The notes under the pieces: generated by a model
Seen by the model: only the letters and a program-made list of their open reading frames with translations
The model's database searches: none
Told to the model about the DNA's origin: nothing
In this document: positions 30,367 through 38,000 of the stretch, in pieces
Position numbering within the stretch: the first letter of the stretch is position 1
How the letters are laid out: each line of letters starts with the position of its first letter
Translations under genes and position numbers: made by a program
DNA from: Dysgonomonas hofstadii
GTDB lineage: Bacteria > Bacteroidota > Bacteroidia > Bacteroidales > Dysgonomonadaceae
Direction of reading: 5' to 3'
Assembly: GCF_014196915.1 (NCBI RefSeq)
Contig: NZ_JACIEP010000011.1
Coordinates: 62,001 to 126,000 of the forward strand
DNA: 64,000 nt

Positions 30367-30591
30367 ATGAAAGATCAGAAAGCTTTATTATTCAGATGTC
30401 TACATAATGATGTGCCGGCAATGGTATTCTCGGGAAATGACATTCTTTTCCTGCCTCTGCTGAGACGTTATTATGAAGACGCGAAGGAAGCGGGATGTGA
30501 TAGGGCGTTTTTGGATGATATATTATTAAGAATAGAAGAGTTTGAAAAACATATCGAGATGTCTCCCGATACCATCAAACTGCCGGATTAA
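30367..30591 (+). CDS. Small conserved-looking protein of unknown function, 74 aa
   Basis: 74 residues, acidic and mostly helical (FLPLLRRYYEDAKEAGCDRAFLDDILLRIEEFEKHIEM). No signal peptide, membrane helix or metal motif. Codon use and composition look like the neighbours, and it sits between aguA and aguB in the same direction, so it is likely a real gene. A role in polyamine metabolism would be guesswork. Confidence 0.6.
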   Translation: MKDQKALLFRCLHNDVPAMVFSGNDILFLPLLRRYYEDAKEAGCDRAFLDDILLRIEEFEKHIEMSPDTIKLPD

Positions 30592-30641
30592 TTTGATATT
30601 ATATTTGCATTTTTTATTGATAACTTTATCTATGTATGAAA

Positions 30642-30671
30642 GAGTTATAAATAATTGAGTTATAAATAATG
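30642..30671 (+). repeat. Tandem pair of a 15-base unit
   Basis: GAGTTATAAATAATT is followed directly by GAGTTATAAATAATG. A TATATTTG box (30600-30607) lies just before and could start a transcript toward aguB. Confidence 0.5.
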
Positions 30672-30701
30672 AATGAAGAATTCAAGAATGTACTATTTTT
30701 A

Positions 30702-30855
30702 CTTTGTGGCTTAGCGTCTTTGCGAGAGGTTTCATTTTCTAATCTTATCATGCTAGAGCGAAGCGAAGCATCTAAAAAAGAAAGATCCTTCGTTCCTCAG
30801 GATGACAAAAGGCAAATCAAAAATTAAAATATGCGTCAACTTTGTCAACTTTTTA
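30702..30855 (+). repeat. Palindromic intergenic repeat, copy 1
   Basis: It aligns with the reverse complement of 53163-53366, apart from about 53 bases present only in that copy. Shared pieces include CTTAGCGTCTTT, CTAGAGCGAAGCGA, GATCCTTCGTTCCTCAG and AAAATATGCGT. The part 30748-30805 is an imperfect dyad, TCATGCTAGAGCGAAGC... against ...CCTTCGTTCCTCAGGATGA, that could fold as a hairpin. The repeat ends seven bases before aguB. Confidence 0.85.
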
Positions 30856-30862
30856 CTGAATT

Positions 30863-31738
30863 ATGAAAATAGGAATAATACAACAGGCAAATGTAGCCGA
30901 TGTCAACAAAAATAAAGAGCAGCTAAAAAGTAATATAAGAGAGGCTGCTAAGCAGGGTGCGGAGCTTATCGTTTTACAGGAGCTGCACAATTCGCTCTAT
31001 TTCTGTCAGGTAGAAGATACAAATATATTTGATCTGGCAGAGCCGGTTCCCGGGCCTTCTACCGATGAATTCGGCGTTTTAGCGAAAGAATTGGGTGTAG
31101 TCATTGTTTTGTCCCTGTTCGAAAAACGTGCTCCCGGATTGTACCACAATACAGCGGTAGTGATGGAAAAGGACGGGACAATCGCCGGAAAATACCGTAA
31201 AATGCACATACCGGATGATCCGGCCTATTACGAGAAATTCTACTTTACTCCGGGCGACCTCGGCTTTCAACCAATCGATACCTCATTAGGTAAACTGGGT
31301 GTACTTGTCTGCTGGGATCAGTGGTACCCCGAAGCTGCCCGCCTGATGGCAATGGCAGGTGCCGACCTGTTGATCTATCCTACTGCTATCGGCTGGGAAT
31401 CTACCGATACACAGGACGAAAAGGATCGTCAACTCGGAGCATGGGTAATATCGCAACGCGGACATGCTGTGGCCAATGGCCTGCATGTCGTTTCTGTTAA
31501 CCGCACAGGCTATGAGCCCGATCCATCGGGACAGACGAATGGTATTACTTTCTGGGGAAATAGTTTTGTCGCAGGCCCTCAGGGTGAGATCCTATGGCAG
31601 GGAAGTAACGATAAGGAAGAGGTACGGATTGTAGAAATAGACCTGAAACGTTCGGAGCAGGTACGCCGCTGGTGGCCATTCTTCCGCGACAGGCGTATCG
31701 ATGCATTCGGAGATATCACCAAGCGGTTCAGAGATTAA
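30863..31738 (+). CDS. aguB: N-carbamoylputrescine amidohydrolase
   Basis: 291 residues of the nitrilase superfamily with the full Glu-Lys-Cys triad: E40 in VLQELHNSLY, K113 in YRKMHIPDD, and C150 in VLVCWDQWYPEAARLM. It cleaves N-carbamoylputrescine to putrescine, CO2 and ammonia. Paired with aguA upstream, it completes the agmatine-to-putrescine route. The start MKIGIIQQAN is standard for the family. The upstream repeat reaches almost to the ATG, so its promoter would lie in or before the repeat. A gene for an unknown secreted protein follows after six bases. Confidence 0.95.
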   Translation: MKIGIIQQANVADVNKNKEQLKSNIREAAKQGAELIVLQELHNSLYFCQVEDTNIFDLAEPVPGPSTDEFGVLAKELGVVIVLSLFEKRAPGLYHNTAVVMEKDGTIAGKYRKMHIPDDPAYYEKFYFTPGDLGFQPIDTSLGKLGVLVCWDQWYPEAARLMAMAGADLLIYPTAIGWESTDTQDEKDRQLGAWVISQRGHAVANGLHVVSVNRTGYEPDPSGQTNGITFWGNSFVAGPQGEILWQGSNDKEEVRIVEIDLKRSEQVRRWWPFFRDRRIDAFGDITKRFRD

Positions 31739-31744
31739 AATAGA

Positions 31745-32458
31745 ATGAAATTCTTTTATCTGACATTGTTTCTTTTACTTTATCTATTTCCCTGCAATAT
31801 AAATTCGCAGGAGCAAGGATCAGTATCTCTACAAAAAAAGATCATTCCATATTTAAAACCATATAACGAACTGAAAAAAGAAACACTGGAAAAACGGGAT
31901 GATTTTTACAAACAATGCCAACAGGCTAATAATAAAGACAGTATAATAACTGAAGCTCAAAAATATCTTTTAAAGGTATCTGATAATTTCTTCCGTTCAT
32001 GGTACAATACCCCGTGGACATTCCACGGTCATAGCCAGATACCCGGAGTAGGAAGTATTGCCTGTGGGTATTTTGTTACTACCACACTCAGGGACATGGG
32101 CTTTAATATTCCCCGCATAAAGTGGGCGCAACAGGCTTCGGAATACCTGATAAAGAAAATCAGTTCTGATATACAACGTTTTCATAAGAAACCAATGAAT
32201 GAAATCATAGACTATATCGAAAGAAAAGGTGAGGGGTTATACGTTGTGGGATTGGATCAGCATGTAGGATATATCTATTATACAGGAGGCAAAATGTCTT
32301 TTGTTCATGCAAACTACTACCGCCCGAAAATCGGAGTGATGTCCGAACCTCTGACAGGGAGGAATCCATTGAATGATTCGAAATACAGGATTATTGGTAA
32401 AATCTTTGACAGGGAGATGGTAAAGAACTGGATAATGAATACACCTTATTCGGAATAG
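31745..32458 (+). CDS. Secreted protein with conserved-looking Cys/His residues, function unknown
   Basis: 237 residues with a signal peptide (MKFFYLTLFLLLYLFPCNINS). The segment PGVGSIACGYFVTTTLRDMG looks like the Cys-bearing helix start of papain-like or NlpC/P60-like peptidases, and HVGYIYYTGG and FVHANYY could supply the histidine strand. I see no exact NlpC/P60 signature, so this is only a suggestion. It starts six bases after aguB and ends four bases before the MFS gene, so the three are probably cotranscribed. Confidence 0.65.
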   Translation: MKFFYLTLFLLLYLFPCNINSQEQGSVSLQKKIIPYLKPYNELKKETLEKRDDFYKQCQQANNKDSIITEAQKYLLKVSDNFFRSWYNTPWTFHGHSQIPGVGSIACGYFVTTTLRDMGFNIPRIKWAQQASEYLIKKISSDIQRFHKKPMNEIIDYIERKGEGLYVVGLDQHVGYIYYTGGKMSFVHANYYRPKIGVMSEPLTGRNPLNDSKYRIIGKIFDREMVKNWIMNTPYSE

Positions 32459-32462
32459 ATAA

Positions 32463-33659
32463 ATGCTGCAACCGGAAAAAAATAATAGACAATACTTATC
32501 CAAAGGCACTCTTTGGCTGATGACCATTGGGGCGGGGCTTGTTGTGGCAAATAATTATTACAATCAGCCTCTGTTGGGAATGATTTCACGTGAACTGGGC
32601 GAATCGGAAGCCGCTACAAGTAAGGTAGCTATGTTCACACAGGTAGGTTATGCGGCAGGGCTTCTGTTGATTATCCCGCTTGGCGATATGTTCAAACGTA
32701 AGCAGATAGTACTGATTGATTTTATTTTCATTATAGCCTCCCTTTTGGTATTTGCTTTTAGCCGTTCGTTACCTGTAATGGTTACTGCCAGCTTTTTTAT
32801 AGGTTTGACTTCTGTCGTTCCTCAGATATTTGTTCCTATTGCGGCGCAACTTTCAAGACCTGAAGAGAAAGAGCGGAATGTAGGGATTGTGATGAGCGGT
32901 CTGTTGGTGGGGATTCTCGCATCACGGGTATTCAGCGGCATTGTAGGTGAATATCTTGGTTGGCGCGAGGTGTTCTATATCGCTACAGCCATGATGATTG
33001 TACTGGCTGCACTGATCGCGTGGCTTTTACCAGATATGCGTCCTACATTCGGTGGAACATACGGCCAGTTAATGGCATCCATTGCCCGCTATACAAAGGA
33101 GTTGCCCAGTCTCAGGCTTGCGTCCTTGAGGGGCGCTTTGGGTTTTGGCTCTTTCTCTATTTTCTGGACGACATTGACTTTCAGGCTCGAACAGGCTCCT
33201 TTCTTTCAGGGGAGTGATATTGCCGGATCGCTCGGATTAGTGGGTATTGCCGGGGCTTTGGCCGCTTCGCTGACAGGTTATATTGCAGGAAAAATCAATA
33301 AAAACACTATTATAACCATAGCCTGTATCCTTCTCATATTGTCATGGGGGATATTTGGCATAGGGGGGAGTACCTATACCGGACTGATTGCCGGGATCAT
33401 ATTTCTTGATTTAGGCTTGCAGGCAATGCATGTGACAAACCAGACTATTGTCTTCTCTACTCACCCTGAAGCTTCTAACAGACTGAATACAGTTTATATG
33501 GTGTCCTACTTCATCGGAGGATCTGTGGGTACCCTGATTGGCGGGCAGGCATGGCAATATTATGGATGGACTGGAGTTGTATCTGTCGGCGCTTTGTTTG
33601 TAATTTTATGTTTATTTGTGCATTTATTATTGTGCAATAAGCCGAAATTCAAAGAGTAA
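32463..33659 (+). CDS. Major facilitator superfamily transporter
   Basis: 398 residues with about 12 hydrophobic segments. GDMFKRKQIVLIDF is the loop 2-3 motif of the superfamily, and RVFSGIVGEYLGWREVFYIA is typical of 12-helix drug/solute antiporters. It belongs in the inner membrane. It follows the unknown secreted protein by four bases. The substrate cannot be told from sequence; export of a polyamine or drug are both possible. Confidence 0.85.
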   Translation: MLQPEKNNRQYLSKGTLWLMTIGAGLVVANNYYNQPLLGMISRELGESEAATSKVAMFTQVGYAAGLLLIIPLGDMFKRKQIVLIDFIFIIASLLVFAFSRSLPVMVTASFFIGLTSVVPQIFVPIAAQLSRPEEKERNVGIVMSGLLVGILASRVFSGIVGEYLGWREVFYIATAMMIVLAALIAWLLPDMRPTFGGTYGQLMASIARYTKELPSLRLASLRGALGFGSFSIFWTTLTFRLEQAPFFQGSDIAGSLGLVGIAGALAASLTGYIAGKINKNTIITIACILLILSWGIFGIGGSTYTGLIAGIIFLDLGLQAMHVTNQTIVFSTHPEASNRLNTVYMVSYFIGGSVGTLIGGQAWQYYGWTGVVSVGALFVILCLFVHLLLCNKPKFKE

Positions 33660-33662
33660 TAT

Positions 33663-33670
33663 TATATTTG
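33663..33670 (+). promoter_or_regulatory. Promoter -7 box for the DUF3788 gene
   Basis: TATATTTG matches TAnnTTTG, 28 bases before the ATG at 33699. It lies upstream of a possible TTG start at 33675, which would fall at or before the first transcribed base; the box therefore supports the ATG. Confidence 0.55.
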
Positions 33671-33698
33671 TCAATTGTTAAAACCAATTGACACTATC

Positions 33699-34145
33699 AT
33701 GGAAGCGCAGTCACCCGAAAGAATCTATAGACAGGAACCTTTACCAGACTTGAAAGAGTTAAGAGCATTTATCAGTTCGAAAAAAGCAATAAAAGCATTT
33801 GATTCTCTGTTGAAGTTTCTCGATAATAACTATAATTTTGAACAACAGATTGTTTTCGGAGGCAAGAATTTCGGGGTTATGATACGTTATCGTAAAAACG
33901 GAAAGACACTTGTCTCTATTTTTCCCGAGAAAGATGCTTTCTCCGTTGTATTGGTATATGGGAAGAAGGAAGTCATTACATTTGAGGCCAACAGGGCTGT
34001 CTTCGATTCTTATATGACGGACATATTTGATAATACCCCTCAGCTACATGACGGCCGATGGATGCTTATTACGTTGAACGATAGTAAACTATTGCCCGAA
34101 CTGGAGAAAATGATAATGATAAAGAAATCGATGAAGAAGCAGTAG
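33699..34145 (+). CDS. DUF3788-family protein
   Basis: 148 residues from the ATG at 33699 (MEAQSPERIYRQ). The pattern NFGVMIRYRKNGKTLVSIFPEKDAFSVVLVYGKKE and DGRWMLITL is that of DUF3788, a small cytoplasmic alpha/beta family without known function. A frame eight codons longer begins with TTG, but the promoter box upstream argues against it. It is convergent with the gene at 34146 and the two stop codons abut. Confidence 0.78.
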   Translation: MEAQSPERIYRQEPLPDLKELRAFISSKKAIKAFDSLLKFLDNNYNFEQQIVFGGKNFGVMIRYRKNGKTLVSIFPEKDAFSVVLVYGKKEVITFEANRAVFDSYMTDIFDNTPQLHDGRWMLITLNDSKLLPELEKMIMIKKSMKKQ

Positions 34146-34994
34146 CTAGAATCTGTCCTTAAACCAATACTTTATAGCCCAGAGTCTTCTGTAAAGCTTC
34201 CTTAGTCTGAAACGGTGTTTATAGTGATATTTACTTGTATAGTATTTATCTCGTCGTGCTTGTATGGGATAACTGTCTAATAATGACCAGTCTCGCTGAA
34301 AAATCTCATTTGTGGAGATTTCGGCAATTCCATATTTCTTTCCTAAGATGGAATATATGCTTTGGTCGTGGCGATTCTCTTTAAATCCCGGAAGATTAGG
34401 TATACGGGATGGTGAGTCGGTTGCCAGGGTGTAATCATCAAGATACGCCTGATACCAGTCCTGTACGAATTGCATTACTACCGGGCTTTTCTTAAAGAAT
34501 ATAATGGTCGATTCGAATTGTGGGGTATGCGTATATGCTTTATTATCATATACGTTATAATAGGCAAAGACATCGCCTTTTGTCCACTCATATTCGAAAT
34601 AGAGTGTTTCGGGCATGCCGTTGTAGCTTTCCACCTGGCTTTTCACACCTAACATCCCTGTCGGCGTCTTTTCTACCATATCATAATATTCTAACAGACG
34701 TTTTCGGCCTTTCGGATTGAAATAGCAGCCTATATCCGAATAAAGGAGCACATCTCCTTCATCCATCTTTTCCAGTATCTTCAGAATGAAATATGGTTTC
34801 CAGCACCAGTAACCGAAACCACGGGAATAAGGGATCAGATAGCGTCCCCAGCGTTTATTAAAATCCTCATCCAGATCCTTTTCGCAAATAGTATATATCT
34901 CATCAAAGAGATTCATATCCTCCGCCATCTTCCTGAATCGGGGAAAACCTTCCGTGAGATAGTAACTACCAAATGTGCAGACCGCTCTTTTCAT
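34146..34994 (-). CDS. Putative glycosyltransferase-like protein
   Basis: 282 residues from the ATG at 34994 (MKRAVCTFGSYYLTEG). A longer frame begins at a TTG that overlaps the -7 box and is rejected. The fragment GFGYWCWKPYFILKILEKM followed by DVLLYSDIGCYF resembles the nucleotide-sugar site with an acidic metal motif (SDIG) seen in GT-A-fold transferases acting on cell-surface glycans. The C-terminus is basic (RHRFRLRKLYRRLWAIKYW), suiting membrane association. It is a lone gene, so donor and acceptor are unknown. Confidence 0.65.
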   Translation of the reverse strand: MKRAVCTFGSYYLTEGFPRFRKMAEDMNLFDEIYTICEKDLDEDFNKRWGRYLIPYSRGFGYWCWKPYFILKILEKMDEGDVLLYSDIGCYFNPKGRKRLLEYYDMVEKTPTGMLGVKSQVESYNGMPETLYFEYEWTKGDVFAYYNVYDNKAYTHTPQFESTIIFFKKSPVVMQFVQDWYQAYLDDYTLATDSPSRIPNLPGFKENRHDQSIYSILGKKYGIAEISTNEIFQRDWSLLDSYPIQARRDKYYTSKYHYKHRFRLRKLYRRLWAIKYWFKDRF

Positions 34995-35012
34995 CCTATT
35001 GTACTTATGATG

Positions 35013-35020
35013 CAAAAATA
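35013..35020 (-). promoter_or_regulatory. Promoter -7 box deciding the start of the glycosyltransferase-like gene
   Basis: TATTTTTG on the minus strand, 19 bases upstream of the ATG at 34994. Its last three bases are the TTG of the longer frame, which therefore cannot be the start on this transcript. Confidence 0.65.
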
Positions 35021-35071
35021 GGGCATTTATCTGATTAATACTCTATTCTTCTTAGTTATATTATCTAATGT

Positions 35072-38000
35072 TTATTGCACAACTTCTACCCACATACCCG
35101 TAGTACGGCTTTGTTCTGTCGGACTGTACATGGCTTCGCATGCTACGGCAGGCAGATAGAATTTACCACAATAAGCAGCTTGTAATCTCACCTTGAACGA
35201 CATAGAATAACCCATCCCGATGTTGAAGTACGTATACACCCTGTCGTCCCGTATGTCCTGATAGTTATACGAGCTGTTTTGCATATTTGCACCAGCATTA
35301 AACAGGCGGTTATTGAATATCTCCCATCCCGAAGCGAATATCTGGTTCAGATTCATATCTGTTAAATACTGTCCCGATATATTCTGGACAATCACACTTG
35401 CATAGAATTCCGTACCCTGTTTCAGTTTGGTTATATCCATATCCTTTCCGTTGTCATCCACATATTTCACAAACAGGTTGATACCTTCATTGATAGCAGG
35501 AGCCTTATCCTCCAACGGTTGGGTGCGTCCCAACAAACGTACATAAAGTTTGCCTTCGCCTCTGTTCGTGAAGTTGATATCTATTTTCTGTTTAGGCTGT
35601 ATCACTATTTCCTGGAATACCTTATTCGTATTCACAGTCTGTTGTTTCTCGCCATTTAGCGTCCATTCATATTTAATGTCGCTCTTACCCATTTTTTCAG
35701 CAAGTCGTGACATAGCTATAAGTCCGTAAGCTGCAGTTTGTGTAGTTACGTAACCACCGCTAAGGTGATCCGCAACATCGAATGAAAGTTCAAGCGCTTT
35801 CTCTACCCTATCGAGCAACAAGTACGTTTCCATTATCATAGCCCTGTCTCGTACTGTATTACCATACGTATTATTGCTGAATGAATATTTACTTACTTTA
35901 TCGCTAACATTATTAGTCAACTGTATAGCCGCGTCTTTCTTGCCTGCCAGCACATAAGCTGCGGCCAGGCGCCAGCGTGCCTGTGTAGATAAACCTGTCA
36001 TTTCTTTCAAGCGGTTCATCGCTCCCAATTCAGGTTCTCCGGCCAATGCCAGTGTATATAAACGGTAAGCCTGTTGCAGATCACTCATCGAATAACTGTA
36101 GTAAGAACTGTACAGGTCTTTCCTATCCCATGTTTGCGCCGATTTCTTCTGGAATTGTTTCCACTTATTGATGACTGATGCAGGTACATCCCGACCTGAA
36201 CGTTGTGCTTCTACAAGGAAGTGTCCTGCGTAGGTAGTTACCCATTCGTTCGGATAGCGGTTGCCCGGCCAGTATGCGATTCCTCCGTCGCTGAGTTGTC
36301 GTGAAACAATGATGTTGATCGCTTCTTTGATGTGATTGTTTGTCAATTCTTTCTCGGCATTTGTCAAAGCTCGGAAGTTCTCTACATACAATAGAGGGAA
36401 ACCTTTGGAAGTAACCTGTTCGGAACATCCGTGAGGATAGTAACGAAGGAACTCGAGATGTTTGCCCAGGTCGATACCCGGCATACGCGAAACCTCCATG
36501 CGGGCCCAATCACCGTCCTTTATATCTTCGAATGTGAGGTTCAGATTAGCTGTGCCATTTGGATCTACTAACGACTTGGACGTCATTATCACATGCGGAT
36601 TAGGGTTGCGTATTTCTATATCCACCGTTTCGGTAGCAGCTTCACCGCCTCCGGTCGCTTTAATGACTACCTTTTCATATCCTGTTTTCTTACTCACTTT
36701 TACCTTGAAGTAAACCATCTTGTCACCTGTTTCGGCGAAAGAAACGGATTTGGATTTACCATCGGTGAACTGGAATAGTCCGTTGGATTGGACGGTAACA
36801 GTTACATCCTTCACTTTCTTATCCATTGCGAATACGTTCACAGGCAAAAGGATCTCTTCTTCCGGTCCGGCTACACGTGGAAGTGTAGATAATATCATCA
36901 ACGGATTGCGTACAGGTACGGTCTTTTCTGCATTGCCATAAGCGCCTTTCATATTTCCGGCAACAGCCATCACCCGAACAGAGCCGAAGTAGGATGGCAA
37001 TGTTAGTTTATGTGTATCGGTTTTTCCTCCTTTCAGAGTGAATGGCCCGATATATTTTACCACAGGTTTGAACCTGTTTACGTTATTTTTAGACGGATTC
37101 AGGGCTTCGTCTCCTCCGATACTCAATAGCGGCCCTATTTTTCCTGTTTGTGCACCTACCACAAGGTCGAACATATCCCATGTGCGCACACCCAAAGCCT
37201 GACGGGCATAGAAGTCACTCCATGCGTTCGGGGTTTTGAATGAGGTAAGATCAAGCAGTCCTTCGTCAACTATTGCCAATGTATAGGTCATATCCTTACC
37301 GTTCTTTTCCGATACGGATACAGAGAATTCTTTTTCAGGACGCAGTTCGTCCGGCATATTGATGACTGGAGTAAGTTTGGTCTCTTCATTTTCTACATTG
37401 ATATTCAACACACCATACAAACGTATAGGCAGATCGTTGTCAGTCTGTGCATGAGGTTGCAGAAGTGTAGCGAATATATAGAAGTTAGGCGCCATCTCCT
37501 CGGTCACGGTGAGGGTATATTTTGTATCTTCTTTGGCATTGGTTGTCACCCATTCCTTCGATAATATTCTCGAACCATCTTCTATACTGATGAGCGCACG
37601 CCCTGCAGAACTCTTCGGTAAAGTGACAGTCACTTTTTCGCCTACCTTATATGCTTGTTTATCGGTAGTGAAAGAAAGCATTGTCAGCCCTTCGGGGTCT
37701 TGTTTATCCGAACGTCCACGCCATGACGGCCAGTCTACATACAGTGTCCTGCCTGATATATGGCCTCCGTTTTTGTCCTCTACCATAATCAGATAGCGTC
37801 CCCATTCAGGATAGTCGACACGGAATTTCACTTTGGCCTTTCCTCCGTTTGTCGTAGAGATATTTTCATCGAGGATGACCTGAGTGGAAGTATTGTTTAT
37901 ATAAGAGGACAGATTGTCACTGGAGTTCCACCACCACGACCATTTTATCTTATAGATCTTTACATGCAGACCCGAACGATTCACAGGTTGCCCTTTTGCA

